From Nitratidesulfovibrio sp. (GTDB lineage Bacteria > Desulfobacterota > Desulfovibrionia > Desulfovibrionales > Desulfovibrionaceae), in NCBI RefSeq assembly GCF_040373385.1, contig NZ_JBDXXH010000003.1, forward strand, positions 186,001-250,000: DNA of 64,000 nucleotides, written 5' to 3'. Below, piece by piece: positions 33,553-45,054 of this stretch; positions within the stretch are counted from its first letter, which is position 1, and each line of letters starts with the position of its first letter. Under the pieces are notes generated by a model that had not been told where the DNA came from, did no database searches, and was given only the letters and a program-made list of their open reading frames with translations. The position numbers were made by a program, and so were the translations under genes.

Positions 33553-33732
33553 AGGCTGTTGAAAAGCCACACCGTTGCGGGGGAGGGACCCTTTTGGAAA
33601 AGGGTCTCCTCCCCCGGCCCCCTCCCCCCAAAACTTTTATTTGTATTGGCGGGTGCAATGCTCGAAGATTCGTATGGCAGTTGCCGTCGTTGACCGTAAG
33701 AGGCGCCCCGAAACAGGTTTTTCAGCAACCCT
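33553..33732. mobile_element. MITE-like repeat element, copy 2
   Basis: About 180 bp. It begins AGGCTGTTGAAAA and ends with the complement of AGGGTTGCTGAAAA. The hairpin at its centre is almost identical to that of copy 1 (20951-21193), as are the AAAACTTTTATTT and TCGAAGATTCGTA segments. It lies directly behind a stop codon between convergent genes, where the hairpin can serve as a bidirectional terminator. Confidence 0.7.
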
Positions 33733-33822
33733 TGGTTCAGGTTGCCGTTTCGTCCGATGCAACCGGCGGGATCGGACGAAGCGAGCGAAAAGACGCCATT
33801 AGCTTCCAGAGCAGGGCCGCGC

Positions 33823-35331
<1,509 letters not shown>

Positions 35332-35392
35332 GGCGTCCTTCATGGAATTGTGGGGTATGGCTGGCGGCTTGTGGTGGTCGGTGTTCCCGGCA

Positions 35393-37591
35393 TCAGCCGA
35401 TGTCCAGAGCGGAATCGTCCGCCGTTGCCGGGTCGCGGGACCGCTCGTCGGACGGCTTGCCGGGCGCGCTGTCCGTCTGGCCATCCGTCTGGCCGGGCAT
35501 CCGATCATTTCGGGGTGGCAGGGGCAGGGTCACGGTGAAGCGCGAGCCGCGTTCCTCGCGCCGTTCATAGGCAATGTGCCCGCCGTGGGCATCCACGATG
35601 GAGCGGGTGATGGCAAGGCCAAGGCCATACAGGCCGCCGCGCGCGCCCGCAGCCGGGCCGTGCGCGAAGGGCTGGAACAGGCGCGCCTGCACGGCTTCCG
35701 GCAGGCCCGCGCCCTCGTCCTCCACCTCGATGACCGCGCGGCCCTGATGCTCGGTTACCCGTACCCGCACTTCGCCGTCCGTGGGGCTGGCGCGCAGGGC
35801 GTTGGCCACCAGGTTGGACACCACCCAGGCGAAGCGCTCCGCATCCAGCCGCACGTTCACGGGGGCCTCGCGGACATCCACGGCCAGGCGCACGCCGGTT
35901 TCGCGGGCCAGCAGCACGAAGGGCGTCAGCCAGCGGTCAAGCAGGGCGGGCAGGTCCGCCTCGTCCCGCGCCAGTTGCAGGGCGGATGGCGTCATGCGGG
36001 CGATGTCCATGAACTGCTGGGCCAGGGTGCGCAGGCGGGCGGCGTCCTCGCGCACCGTTTCCACCAGCAGCCGTCCCTCGGCGTCCAGATTGTCCTTGCG
36101 CCGGTCCAGCAGGTCCGCCGCAAGGCACAGCGACTGCATGGGGGTCTTCAGTTCGTGCGAGACCCAGTCCATCATTTCCGAGCGTAGCCCTTCGCGCCTG
36201 CGGGCTTCGGTGACGTCGCCCAGCAGGAACACCTGCCCGACGACTGAAGCGGGGGAAGAGGGGGACGCGGTCGGCGTGAACGAGGCGGATTGGGCGGATT
36301 GGGCGAATTGGGCGGATTGGGCTGACTGGGGGCGAGGGCCAGGCGTCCGCCCGTCCCCGCCAGCCTCTGCCGGCCCGTGGGCGTCGCCGCCCACCAGGTC
36401 CCGCCGCCGGGCCACGAACACCCGTTCCTCGCCGCCTTCGGTCAGGGTCACGTCGCGTTTGCCGTGCAGGCTGGCGTCCAGCGCCCCGCGCAGGGCCAGG
36501 TAGTTGGGCGCGGCGGTGGAAAGATCGGCCCAGGGCATGCCCAGCACCTGTTCGCGCGCAAGGCCGATGAGCGGCAGCATCCGTTCGCTGACGTGGGCCA
36601 CCGTGCCTGTGCCGTCCAGCACCAGGATGGCGTCGTCCGCCGATTCCAGGATGACCTCCAGCTTGCGTTTCTCCGCTGTCAGGCTGCCCACGTTCAGGGC
36701 GTCCAGTTCGCTCAGGCGCCCCCACAGGCGTACCAGTTCGTCGAACAGCACGCGCACCTCCAGCGTCTGGGGCGGCGGCAGGTGCAGCGGCGCGCCAAGG
36801 CGGGGGCGTTCCTTGAACACTTCCGCCGCCCGGCGCAGCGGGTGCGAGACGCGGCCCGCAATACTGTCCGCCAGCAGCACCGCCCACAGCGTGCCCGCCA
36901 GAAACAGCGCCGCCGCGCCCAGCACGGTGGCGTCGCGCAGCAGGGCGTTGCGGTCCAGCCGCCGGAACATGCCGCGCTCGTTCACCTCCACCAGCGCGGC
37001 AAGGGCGGCGCGCAGCCGTGCATAGGCGGCGTCGATGGTATCGGGAGGGGGAACGACATTGGGCGCATCGGTGGCGAGGGATGGGGACGCCCCCCCCGTG
37101 GCCGCCCGGCGGAAGTCCACCCAGGCGGCGCGGATGTCCGCCAGCGCCTGCGGTTCATCGGGTTCGGTGATGTTGCGCTCCGCCTTGTCCAGCGCGGCCC
37201 CGAAGGCAGCGGCCCAGCCCGCGTCGTCCCGCTCCGGGTACTGGGCGGGAAAGCGCAGGCCGTTCATGGCCGTTTCCATTTCGCGCACCCAGGCGATGGA
37301 ATCGTAGTTCATGCGTACCAGCAGGTTGGGCATGCGCCCGGCGGCGAAGACAGCGCCCACCAGCACGATGCCCAGCACCCCGAACAGCCCCACCAACCGC
37401 AGGAAGTCCCGCCGGATGCGCTTTTGCAGCGTGGGCAGGGTGGCGTGCGGCCCCGCGTGGGCGGCAGGGGGGGCCGGATCGTGCCCCGCGCCGGGGCTGT
37501 ACCTGCCGGGAAGGTCCCCGCCGGAATCATCCGGATCATGCCCACTCGCAAGAGGCCCCTCCGTAAAGGACGCATACGGGCTGGCGCTCAT
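35393..37591 (-). CDS. Histidine kinase of the split KdpD system
   Basis: 732 aa. TM1 near 60-82, a periplasmic domain of about 150 residues, TM2 near 226-246, HAMP-like segment, PAS domain, HisKA (WVSHELKTPMQ) and ATPase domain (DEGAGLPEAV, GLYGLGLAIT). A low-complexity Ser/Ala/Gln repeat (36283-36330) sits between PAS and HisKA. It overlaps the KdpD N-terminal gene by ATGA. It does not carry the KdpD sensor itself, so the two proteins together probably replace KdpD. Confidence 0.9.
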   Translation of the reverse strand: MSASPYASFTEGPLASGHDPDDSGGDLPGRYSPGAGHDPAPPAAHAGPHATLPTLQKRIRRDFLRLVGLFGVLGIVLVGAVFAAGRMPNLLVRMNYDSIAWVREMETAMNGLRFPAQYPERDDAGWAAAFGAALDKAERNITEPDEPQALADIRAAWVDFRRAATGGASPSLATDAPNVVPPPDTIDAAYARLRAALAALVEVNERGMFRRLDRNALLRDATVLGAAALFLAGTLWAVLLADSIAGRVSHPLRRAAEVFKERPRLGAPLHLPPPQTLEVRVLFDELVRLWGRLSELDALNVGSLTAEKRKLEVILESADDAILVLDGTGTVAHVSERMLPLIGLAREQVLGMPWADLSTAAPNYLALRGALDASLHGKRDVTLTEGGEERVFVARRRDLVGGDAHGPAEAGGDGRTPGPRPQSAQSAQFAQSAQSASFTPTASPSSPASVVGQVFLLGDVTEARRREGLRSEMMDWVSHELKTPMQSLCLAADLLDRRKDNLDAEGRLLVETVREDAARLRTLAQQFMDIARMTPSALQLARDEADLPALLDRWLTPFVLLARETGVRLAVDVREAPVNVRLDAERFAWVVSNLVANALRASPTDGEVRVRVTEHQGRAVIEVEDEGAGLPEAVQARLFQPFAHGPAAGARGGLYGLGLAITRSIVDAHGGHIAYERREERGSRFTVTLPLPPRNDRMPGQTDGQTDSAPGKPSDERSRDPATADDSALDIG

Positions 37592-38715
37592 GCAGCCTCC
37601 CTGGGGGTGGTGTTGACGATGTGCACGTCCACTCCCACCGCCTCGTGCAGAAAGTCGAGGATGAACGAGCCGCGCAGCCGCTCGCGCAGGGGCGACAGGC
37701 GCGATTTGCCGAACACCGCATGGCGCACGTTGCGCTCGCTGGCAAAGTTCACCAGCGCCTCGGGCACGTCGTGGCCTTCCAGTTGCACCACCTCCGCCCC
37801 CAGCAGTGCGGCCAGGCGCAGGTTGTTCTGCAGCACCCGTTGCAACCCCGCGTCGATGCGGACGGGGGTTTCGCTGGGGCGGCGCACGTACACCACATAG
37901 CACGGCGAACCGAACTGGCTGGCCATGCGCATGCCCCGGCGGATCAGGGTTTCCGCGTCGGTGGGGTCGGAACTCAGGGCCACCATGACCGCCTCCACGG
38001 CGTCTCCCGCCGCCTCGCGCGACAAGAGGCCCTGCTCGGTGATCTTGCGCACCTGGTCGCCCGACGCCTCGCGCAGGCACAGTTCGCGCAACAGCGAGAG
38101 GTTCTGGTAGGTGAAGAAGCCCACCAGCGCCCGTTCGGCCTGTTCCGGCCCGTATATCTTGCCCAGGCGCAGCCGTTCGCGCAGTTCCTCCTTGGTCACG
38201 TCCACGTTCACCACCTGGTCGGCGCGGTGCAGCACCGCGTCGGGCAGCCGTTCGCGCACCGGGATGCCGGTCACCGTCTCCACCCGTTCGGCCACCGATT
38301 CCAGGTGCTGCACGTTGAGCGTGGTGATGACGTTGATGCCTGCCTCCATGATGTCCAGCACGTCGCGGTAGCGCTTGGGGTTGGGCGAACCCGCCGCGTT
38401 GGTGTGGGCCAGTTCGTCCACCAGCGCCACCTGCGGGCGGCGGGCCAGCACGGCGGGCACGTCCACTTCGGGAAACTGGGCATCGCCCACCCGGCACATG
38501 CGGGGGGACACCATCTCCAGCCCGTCCATGAGGGTGGCGGTTTCCGGGCGGCGGTGAGGTTCGACGTAGCCAATGGCCACGTCGAACCCGGCCTGCCGCA
38601 GCCGGTGGCCTTCCTGGAGCATGGCGTAGGTCTTGCCCACGCCCGCCGCATAGCCAAGGTAGACCTTCAGCGATCCCTGACGTTTGCGGGCTAGCAGTTC
38701 CGCGAAACCTTCCAT
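37588..38715 (-). CDS. kdpD: KdpD N-terminal sensor protein (KdpD domain plus Usp domain)
   Basis: 375 aa, about 40 percent of a full KdpD. Residues 14-225 are the KdpD domain: Walker A GYAAGVGKTYAMLQ and VDELAHTN. Residues 235-370 are a universal-stress-like domain. The four membrane helices and kinase domain of classical KdpD are missing; a separate kinase follows, overlapping by 4 nt. This domain senses K+ or ATP in KdpD (family knowledge). GGAGG precedes the start. Symbol used for the fragment only. Confidence 0.9.
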   Translation of the reverse strand: MEGFAELLARKRQGSLKVYLGYAAGVGKTYAMLQEGHRLRQAGFDVAIGYVEPHRRPETATLMDGLEMVSPRMCRVGDAQFPEVDVPAVLARRPQVALVDELAHTNAAGSPNPKRYRDVLDIMEAGINVITTLNVQHLESVAERVETVTGIPVRERLPDAVLHRADQVVNVDVTKEELRERLRLGKIYGPEQAERALVGFFTYQNLSLLRELCLREASGDQVRKITEQGLLSREAAGDAVEAVMVALSSDPTDAETLIRRGMRMASQFGSPCYVVYVRRPSETPVRIDAGLQRVLQNNLRLAALLGAEVVQLEGHDVPEALVNFASERNVRHAVFGKSRLSPLRERLRGSFILDFLHEAVGVDVHIVNTTPREAA

Positions 38716-38741
38716 GTACCCTCCAACTGCCCGTACACGTC

Positions 38742-39335
38742 CTAGTTGCCTTCTGCGCGTCCACCCGCCAGAGCGTCCAGCGCCAGATTCAGGCGCAGCA
38801 CGTTGACGCGCGGTTCGCCGAACAGGCCCAGTTCAGGCCCTTCCACGTGGGAGTTCACCAGTTCGGCCACCTTCTCCGTGGGCAGCCCGCGCGCGGCGGC
38901 CACCCGGGCCACCTGCATGCGCGCGCCCTCGGGGCTCACGTGCGGGTCAAGGCCGCTGCCCGAGGCGGTGACCATGTCGACCGGAATGGAAGCCTTCCAC
39001 GCGGGGTTTTCCGCGCGCAGGGCGGTGGCGTCCGCCTGCATCCGGTCGGCCAGTTTCCGGCTGGTGGGGCCAAGGTTGGACCCGCTGGAGGCCGAGGCGT
39101 CATAGCCGTTTTCTCCGGCGGCGGAAAGGCGGGCATGGAAATACCCGGTCTCGGAGAACAGTTGGCCGATCAGTTCCGACCCCGTTACCCGCCCGTCGAC
39201 CAGCACGGGCGATCCGTTGGCCTTGTGGGGCATGAGGGCCTGCGCCGCGCCGGTCACGAGCACAGGGTACGCGCCGCACAGCACGGCCGCAAGCAGCAGG
39301 GTGACGACCAGGGATTGTCTGGCGAGAGCGATCAT
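38742..39335 (-). CDS. kdpC: KdpC, K+-transporting ATPase subunit C
   Basis: 197 aa. One N-terminal membrane helix (6-28), then a periplasmic domain with [45 protein letters not shown] and [15 protein letters not shown], all KdpC signatures. AAAGGAG precedes ATG 39335; a longer frame to 39398 lies within the end of kdpB. It lies between kdpB and the KdpD fragment. Confidence 0.93.
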   Translation of the reverse strand: MIALARQSLVVTLLLAAVLCGAYPVLVTGAAQALMPHKANGSPVLVDGRVTGSELIGQLFSETGYFHARLSAAGENGYDASASSGSNLGPTSRKLADRMQADATALRAENPAWKASIPVDMVTASGSGLDPHVSPEGARMQVARVAAARGLPTEKVAELVNSHVEGPELGLFGEPRVNVLRLNLALDALAGGRAEGN

Positions 39336-39348
39336 AATGGACACTCCT

Positions 39349-41406
39349 TTACACCAGCCCAAGGGCGGTGATGAGCAGATCGATGCACTTGATGCCAATG
39401 AACGGGGCGATCAGCCCGCCAAGGCCGTACACCAGCAGGTTGGTGCGCAGGGCATGGGCCGTGGAGCGCGGGCGGTAGCGCACGCCGCGCAGGGCCAGGG
39501 GGATCAGCGCCACGATGATCAGCGCGTTGAAGATGACGGCGGAAAGCACCGCGCTTTCCGGGCTGGTCAGGCCCATCACGTCCAGCGCGCCGAGTTGGGG
39601 CAGCGAGGCCACGAAGATGGCGGGGATGATGGCGAAGTACTTGGCCACGTCGTTGGCCACGCTGAAGGTGGTCAGCGCCCCTCGGGTGATCAGCAGTTGC
39701 TTGCCGATCTCCACGATTTCGATGAGCTTGGTGGGGTCGGAGTCGAGGTCGATCATGTTGCCCGCCTCGCGCGCGGCCTGGGTGCCGGTATTCATCACCA
39801 GCCCCACGTCCGACTGGGCCAGCGCGGGGGCGTCGTTGGTGCCGTCGCCGGACATGGCCACCAGCCGCCCCCCCTTTTGCAGGTCCACGATGAGGTGCAG
39901 CTTGTCCTCGGGTTTGGCTTCGGCCAGAAAGTCGTCCACGCCCGCCTCGGCGGCGATGGCCTTGGCCGTCAGGCGGTTGTCGCCGGTGATCATCACCGTG
40001 CGGATGCCCATGGCCCGGATGCGCTCGAAGCGGTCGCGCATGCCCGGCTTCACCACGTCCTTCAGGTGGATGACGCCCAGCACGCCCATCTTGGTGGAGG
40101 CCACCACCAGCGGGGTGCCGCCATCGGTGGCGATGACGTCGGCCAGGCGCTGGGCCTCGGCGCGGCGTTCGGCAATGCCGGGCAACCCGAGACTGTCGGC
40201 CCAGGCCAGCACGGCGTCGGTGGCGCCCTTGCGCAGTTGTTCGCCCGGCAGGTCGATGCCGCTCATGCGGGTTTGCGCGGTGAAGGGGATGCGTTGCACT
40301 TCGCCGGGCGATGCGGGCAGGGTGGCCTCGCCGCCTTGCGCGCGGGCGAGGTCGACGATGGACCGGCCTTCCGGGGTTTCGTCGCCCGAGGATGCCTGCA
40401 TCGCCGCGCGGACCATCGCCGCGCGCTCCACGCCCGGCAGGGGCATGAAGTCGGCGGCCATGCGGTTGCCCAAGGTGATGGTGCCGGTTTTGTCCAGCAG
40501 CAGCACATCCACGTCGCCCGCCGCCTCCACCGCGCGGCCCGACATGGCCAGCACGTTGCGGCGCAGCAGGCGGTCCATGCCCGCAATGCCGATGGCCGCC
40601 AGCAGCCCGCCGATGGTGGTGGGAATCAGGCAGACCAGCAAGGCTATCAGCACCACCACGCCTACGTTCACCCCGTGGAACAGCGCGAAGGGTTTCAGGG
40701 TGACCACCGCCAGCAGGAAGACGATGGTCAGCCCGGCCAGCAGGATGTTCAGGGCGATCTCGTTGGGGGTTTTCTGGCGTTCCGCGCCTTCCACCAGGGC
40801 GATCATCCGGTCCAGGAACGACTTGCCCGGCTCCTGCGTCACGCGGATCACCAGCCGGTCCGAGAGCACCGTGGTGCCGCCGGTGACCGCGCTGCGGTCG
40901 CCGCCGGACTCGCGCACCACCGGGGCCGATTCGCCGGTGATGGCCGATTCGTCCACGGCGGCGGCACCTTCCACCACGGTGCCGTCGGCGGGTATCACCT
41001 GCCCCGCTTCCACCACCACCAGGTCGGCGGGGACAAGGGCCGAGGCGGACACCTCTTCGGTGGTCCCGCCGTCGCGCAGGCGAAAGGCCGGGGTGTCACG
41101 CCGCGCGTTGCGCAGGGTGTCGGCCTGGGCCTTGCCGCGCCCTTCGGCCAGGGCTTCGGCGAAGTTGGCGAACAGCACCGTGGCCCACAGCCACAGGCTG
41201 ATCTGGCCGCCGAAGGCCGCGCGGGCGGACCAGCCGTGCAGGACGAGATCGTGCAGGAAGGCAACGGTGGTCAGCAGGCTGCCCGCGCCCACCACGAACA
41301 TGACGGGGTTTCTGGCGAGAAGGCGCGGGGCCAGCTTGCGGAAGGCGTCCGCCGTGGCGCGGCGGTACATGGAGGGGGCGTGCGATTGCGTGCGATTGCG
41401 TTTCAT
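39349..41406 (-). CDS. kdpB: KdpB, K+-transporting P-type ATPase
   Basis: 685 aa, the normal length. P-type motifs: phosphorylated Asp in [12 protein letters not shown] (near 305), TGES in [22 protein letters not shown] in the hinge, and M4 with [11 protein letters not shown]. It hydrolyses ATP to drive K+ uptake via KdpA. ATG 41406 has a weak ribosome site, consistent with coupling to kdpA 23 nt upstream. Confidence 0.95.
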   Translation of the reverse strand: MKRNRTQSHAPSMYRRATADAFRKLAPRLLARNPVMFVVGAGSLLTTVAFLHDLVLHGWSARAAFGGQISLWLWATVLFANFAEALAEGRGKAQADTLRNARRDTPAFRLRDGGTTEEVSASALVPADLVVVEAGQVIPADGTVVEGAAAVDESAITGESAPVVRESGGDRSAVTGGTTVLSDRLVIRVTQEPGKSFLDRMIALVEGAERQKTPNEIALNILLAGLTIVFLLAVVTLKPFALFHGVNVGVVVLIALLVCLIPTTIGGLLAAIGIAGMDRLLRRNVLAMSGRAVEAAGDVDVLLLDKTGTITLGNRMAADFMPLPGVERAAMVRAAMQASSGDETPEGRSIVDLARAQGGEATLPASPGEVQRIPFTAQTRMSGIDLPGEQLRKGATDAVLAWADSLGLPGIAERRAEAQRLADVIATDGGTPLVVASTKMGVLGVIHLKDVVKPGMRDRFERIRAMGIRTVMITGDNRLTAKAIAAEAGVDDFLAEAKPEDKLHLIVDLQKGGRLVAMSGDGTNDAPALAQSDVGLVMNTGTQAAREAGNMIDLDSDPTKLIEIVEIGKQLLITRGALTTFSVANDVAKYFAIIPAIFVASLPQLGALDVMGLTSPESAVLSAVIFNALIIVALIPLALRGVRYRPRSTAHALRTNLLVYGLGGLIAPFIGIKCIDLLITALGLV

Positions 41407-41428
41407 GACGGTGTACCTATGGGGTGGG

Positions 41429-43177
41429 CTAGAACAGCAGCCCTTCGAGCATTTGCAGGTGTTCCACGATGGGGCCCAGCGAGAGGGCAGGCAGGTAGGT
41501 CAGCGCGCCCACGATGAGGATGACGGAGGTCAGCAGCAGGGCGAAGGTGCCGCCCTCCACGGGAAACGAGGCGTCGGTGATGGGGCGCGGCCTGCGCGCG
41601 GCCAGCGAACCGGCCACCACCAGCATGGGCAGCATGACGCCAAAACGCCCGATGAGCATGGCCGCCGCTGTGGTCAGGTTGAATACCGGGCTGTTCACCG
41701 TCAGGCCGCCGAAGGCGCTGCCGTTGTTCTGCGAGGCGGACGTGTAGGCGTAGAGCAGTTCCGAGAAACCGTGCGCGCCCGCGTTGGCCAGGGCTTCCGG
41801 CCCCCAGCCCACGGCGGACAGGGCGGTGAAGCCCAGCAGGGGCATGGCGGGCAGCAGCAGCGCCGCCACGGACCAGGTGACCTCGCGCCCCTCGATGCGC
41901 TTGCCGAGGTAATCCGGCGTGCGGCCCACCATCAGCCCGGCCAGGAACACGGTAAGGATGATGAACAGCACCATGCCGTACAGCCCGGACCCCACACCGC
42001 CGAAGATGATTTCGCCAAGCTGCATGTTCACCAGGGTCACCAGCCCGCCGACGGGTGTCAGGCTGTCGTGCATGGCGTTCACCGCCCCGCACGAGGCGTC
42101 GGTGGTGATGGTGGCGAACAGGGAAGAGGCGAACACGCCGAAGCGCACTTCCTTGCCTTCCATGTTCGGGACAGGGGGCGCGGCGAGAGTCGGCGCGGAA
42201 ACGGCGGGCGAACCGGTGGTCGCGGCTACGGCCTGCGCCATGGCCGGGGTGCCCCGGTATTCAAAGTGGGCGGTGAGCAGGGTGCCCGCCAGGAACACCC
42301 CGGCCATCACGCCCCACACCGTCCAGGCATGGCGGGGGCGGCGCACGGCGGTCCCCAGGGTGAACACCAGCGCGCTGGGCAGCAGGAAGATGGCCAGCAT
42401 CTGGATGAAGTTCGAAACGGCCGTGGGGTTCTCGAAGGGATGTGCCGCGTTGGCGTTGAAGAACCCGCCGCCGTTGGTGCCCAGCATCTTGATGATCACC
42501 TGCGAGGCCACCGGCCCCACGGCAATGGTCTGGGTGGCGCCTTCCTGCGTGAGGGCAGTGAACGAGGCGGCGAAGGTCTGCACCATGCCCTGGCTCACCA
42601 GCACCAGCGCGCCCACCACGCAGAGCGGCAGCAGCACGTACAGGTTGGTGCGCACGAGATCCGTCCAGAAGTTGCCGAGCCCCTGAGCCTCGGCCCTGGC
42701 CACGCCGCGCACCACGGCCATGCATACGGCAATGCCCACGGCGGCGGAGATGAAGTTCTGGTAGGTCAGCGCCACCATCTGCGAAAGGTGGCTCATGGTC
42801 GCTTCACCGCCGTAGGCCTGCCAGTTGGTGTTGGTGACGAAGCTGACGGCGGTGTTCAGGGCGAGATCCCAGGACGGGGCCGGGAAGCCTTGCGGGTTCA
42901 GCGGCAGCACGTCCTGGAACAGCAGCACGCCGAAGGTCAGGCAGAAGCCTGCCACGGTGAAGCCCAGCACGCAGGCGGCGTAGCGCTGCCAGGTGTGGTC
43001 GCGGGTGGGGTCCACGCCCGCCGCCGCGTAGATCAGACGCTCCACGGGGCCGAGCAGGGGGTGCAGCCAGGTGCGGCCGCCTTCCAGCACGCGGTGGATG
43101 TAGCGGCCCAGCGGGGGCGAAACGGCGGCCAGTATGCCGAGGAACAGGGCCAGTTGCAGATAGTCGCGCGGGGTCAT
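41429..43177 (-). CDS. kdpA: KdpA, K+-transporting ATPase subunit A
   Basis: 582 aa. About ten membrane helices; selectivity-type segments include [33 protein letters not shown] and [13 protein letters not shown]. The start [12 protein letters not shown] is typical; a frame extending to 43297 overlaps kdpF. It is the channel-like potassium translocating subunit. Confidence 0.95.
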   Translation of the reverse strand: MTPRDYLQLALFLGILAAVSPPLGRYIHRVLEGGRTWLHPLLGPVERLIYAAAGVDPTRDHTWQRYAACVLGFTVAGFCLTFGVLLFQDVLPLNPQGFPAPSWDLALNTAVSFVTNTNWQAYGGEATMSHLSQMVALTYQNFISAAVGIAVCMAVVRGVARAEAQGLGNFWTDLVRTNLYVLLPLCVVGALVLVSQGMVQTFAASFTALTQEGATQTIAVGPVASQVIIKMLGTNGGGFFNANAAHPFENPTAVSNFIQMLAIFLLPSALVFTLGTAVRRPRHAWTVWGVMAGVFLAGTLLTAHFEYRGTPAMAQAVAATTGSPAVSAPTLAAPPVPNMEGKEVRFGVFASSLFATITTDASCGAVNAMHDSLTPVGGLVTLVNMQLGEIIFGGVGSGLYGMVLFIILTVFLAGLMVGRTPDYLGKRIEGREVTWSVAALLLPAMPLLGFTALSAVGWGPEALANAGAHGFSELLYAYTSASQNNGSAFGGLTVNSPVFNLTTAAAMLIGRFGVMLPMLVVAGSLAARRPRPITDASFPVEGGTFALLLTSVILIVGALTYLPALSLGPIVEHLQMLEGLLF

Positions 43178-43238
43178 GATGGTCTCCGGTATGGGGCGGG
43201 GCCGACAGGGATGGGGAGCCGGTCCGGGGGGGATTCCG

Positions 43239-43328
43239 CTAAAATTTGTCGGGTCGAAACAACGCATAAACCAGATAGACGAACAGGCCCGCCGCAAAGG
43301 CGATGCCGATGGCGTCGTACAGTTCCAT
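43239..43328 (-). CDS. kdpF: KdpF, small membrane subunit
   Basis: 29 aa: MELYDAIGIAFAAGLFVYLV then YALFRPDKF. A single transmembrane helix with the characteristic LFRPDKF-type end. It stabilises the Kdp complex. GGAG lies 6 nt before ATG 43328. It is the first gene of the operon, downstream of the sigma-54-like promoter. Confidence 0.9.
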   Translation of the reverse strand: MELYDAIGIAFAAGLFVYLVYALFRPDKF

Positions 43329-43442
43329 GGTGCGCTCCGGCGCGCCCGGCAGGGCGCGGGTGGAGGTGCGCGGGTGCCGCTTCTGCATGTGGCAGCGGTA
43401 GAAGGCGGACCCGGTCCGGCGGGTGCCGGACATCACCGGTAG

Positions 43443-43458
43443 AGCATGCGGCGTGCCA
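43443..43458 (-). promoter_or_regulatory. Sigma-54-type promoter of kdpFABC
   Basis: On the minus strand TGGCACGCCGCATGCT matches the -24/-12 consensus TGGCACG-N4-TTGCW except for one base, with GG and GC exactly 12 apart. The predicted start is near 43432, about 105 nt before kdpF. The operon ends in a sigma-54 activator, which supports the call. Confidence 0.65.
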
Positions 43459-43542
43459 AGGGAGGTGAGGAGAGGGAAACGCAGCGGAAACAGTGGGCTG
43501 TGTAGCGGAGCACGAGTGGGGAAGGTGCGGAGGAAGGGGGTG

Positions 43543-43586
43543 CGGGATTACCTTTTGCAACGGAGATATTTCATTTTGTAATCCCG
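43543..43586. promoter_or_regulatory. Candidate enhancer site of the kdp activator
   Basis: CGGGATTAC (43543-43551) and GTAATCCCG (43578-43586) form a perfect 9-bp inverted repeat. TTTTGCAA and TTTTGTAA (43553 and 43574) are a direct repeat 21 bp apart. It is 110-155 nt upstream of the predicted kdp start, a normal enhancer distance. It also lies before sahR, so it could serve that gene instead. Confidence 0.45.
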
Positions 43587-43647
43587 TGGTGATGCCCCGG
43601 CAATGAAAATGCGGGTGGGCGCGCGCTGTATGCGCCAGAGCGGATAC

Positions 43648-43676
43648 TTGCAAATCAAGTTTTCTTGATGTATGGA
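43648..43676 (+). promoter_or_regulatory. sahR promoter with SahR operator
   Basis: TTGCAA (43648-43653), a 17-nt spacer and TATGGA (43671-43676). The spacer contains ATCAAG-TTTT-CTTGAT (43654-43669), the type of palindrome known for SahR in Desulfovibrio. Autorepression is expected, with induction when S-adenosylhomocysteine accumulates. Confidence 0.75.
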
Positions 43677-43755
43677 TATCAAGGCATCCGGAAACGGTGC
43701 CCGGCGCGTGAATAACCATGCGCCATGCTACAAGAAAACTTGCGCGGGAATCCCC

Positions 43756-44697
43756 ATGTCGGCAGCTCTCGACTACTTCAAGGCCCTATCCGACGACACC
43801 CGAATGCGGCTCATGCACGTGCTGAACAAGCACGAGCTGAACGTGAACGAACTGGTTTCCATCCTCGAGATGGGGCAGTCGCGGGTGTCGCGCCATCTCA
43901 AGATACTGACCGGGGCGGGGCTGCTGGTTTCGCGCCGCGACGGGCTGTGGGTGTTCTACGCCGCCCCGGCGGAGGGCGAGGGCCGCGACTTTCTGGACGC
44001 GGTGGCCCCGTTCATCGCAGAGGACATGACCCTGCAGGGCGACATGGCCATGGCCGAGAAGATCATCGAGGAACGGGCGCTGAAGACCCGCCAGTTCTTC
44101 AACGCCATTGCCGAGGACTGGGACGAGCTGAACCGCGAGGTGCTGGGCGGCTTCGACCTGGCGGGCGCCGTGGCGGAGGCCATGCCTGCCCCCGGCGTGG
44201 ATGGCGCGCCTGCCTGCCGCGTGGCCGTGGACCTGGGCTGCGGCACGGGCACCGTGCTGGAACGCATGTTGCCCCGCGCGCAAGATGTCATCGGCGTGGA
44301 CGGTTCGCCGCGCATGCTGGAAATGGCCCGTCGCCGTCTGGCCGACGCCGGGGCGCGCGTATCCCTGCGCATCGGCGAACTGGACCATCTGCCCCTGCGC
44401 GACGGCGAGGCGGACTTTGCCTCCATCAACATGGTGCTGCATCACCTGTCGGAACCGGTTGCGGCCCTGCGCGAGATTGGCCGCACCCTGCGCACCGGCG
44501 GGCTGCTGTTCCTCAGCGATTTCGACCACCACGACAACGAACGCATGCGCACCGACTATGGTGACCGCTGGCTTGGTTTCGACCGGGCCGCGCTGACGGC
44601 CCGCCTTTCCGAGGCGGGCTTTGTCGTGCGCCGGGCCGACCTGCGCGAGGTGAGCAAGGGGTTGTCGCTGCACCTGATCGTGGCAGAGAAGGCGTAG
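43756..44697 (+). CDS. sahR: SahR, ArsR-type regulator fused to a SAM/SAH-binding domain
   Basis: 313 aa. N-terminal ArsR HTH (ALSDDTRMRLMHVL, MGQSRVSRHLKIL), then from about 105 a class I methyltransferase fold with VDLGCGTGTVLERM (near 158) and INMVLHHL. In Desulfovibrio such proteins (SahR) bind S-adenosylhomocysteine and control the methionine cycle (published family knowledge). ahcY follows on the same strand. ATG 43756 is preferred to an upstream ATG at 43672, which would begin inside the -10. Confidence 0.88.
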   Translation: MSAALDYFKALSDDTRMRLMHVLNKHELNVNELVSILEMGQSRVSRHLKILTGAGLLVSRRDGLWVFYAAPAEGEGRDFLDAVAPFIAEDMTLQGDMAMAEKIIEERALKTRQFFNAIAEDWDELNREVLGGFDLAGAVAEAMPAPGVDGAPACRVAVDLGCGTGTVLERMLPRAQDVIGVDGSPRMLEMARRRLADAGARVSLRIGELDHLPLRDGEADFASINMVLHHLSEPVAALREIGRTLRTGGLLFLSDFDHHDNERMRTDYGDRWLGFDRAALTARLSEAGFVVRRADLREVSKGLSLHLIVAEKA

Positions 44698-45054
44698 CCG
44701 AGGGCGCTGGCCGCGCTTCGGCCCAGCAGGGCGGCAGGAATCGGCCATCGATCGACAACTATACTCCCGCAACACGCCGTCCACCGGTACAGTGGACAGG
44801 GCAGATTTCCGGGGCGTGCGCGCACCGTGCCGCCGCCCCGCGCATTACGGGCGTCACAAGGCTTTCATGTTTTGACGTTTTCCACGTGTCCCGGTGTACG
44901 GGCCGCGCAGGCGGCGTCCCGCGCTCCGCAGCGTACCGCCGCGACTCGGAAACCACCGGACCGCCGGGCGTTCCGGATGCACGCCGGGCCGCATCCGGCC
45001 TGCCGCACCCGGCACACCGCAACAGCAACCAAATCCTTCCCTACGGAGGCACAG
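44698..45054. other. Intergenic between sahR and ahcY
   Basis: 357 nt with no supported gene. There is a hairpin near 44707-44727 and an inverted repeat GTCCAC-N7-GTGGAC (44779-44797). No ATCAAG-type SahR site is seen, so ahcY either reads through from sahR or has its own unlabelled promoter. I found no SAH riboswitch. Confidence 0.45.

Noticed and set aside
35393..38764. A single fused KdpD-kinase frame of over 1100 codons
   Set aside because: The upstream part of that frame is a shadow of the KdpD fragment in another frame; the kinase starts at 37591 with an ATGA overlap.
39217..43468. Long plus-strand frames over kdpB and kdpA
   Set aside because: They mirror strongly supported kdp genes and contain only shadow-like His/Gly/Ala sequence.
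44698..45054. SAH riboswitch before ahcY
   Set aside because: No recognisable riboswitch core; the SahR regulator and its operator explain control.
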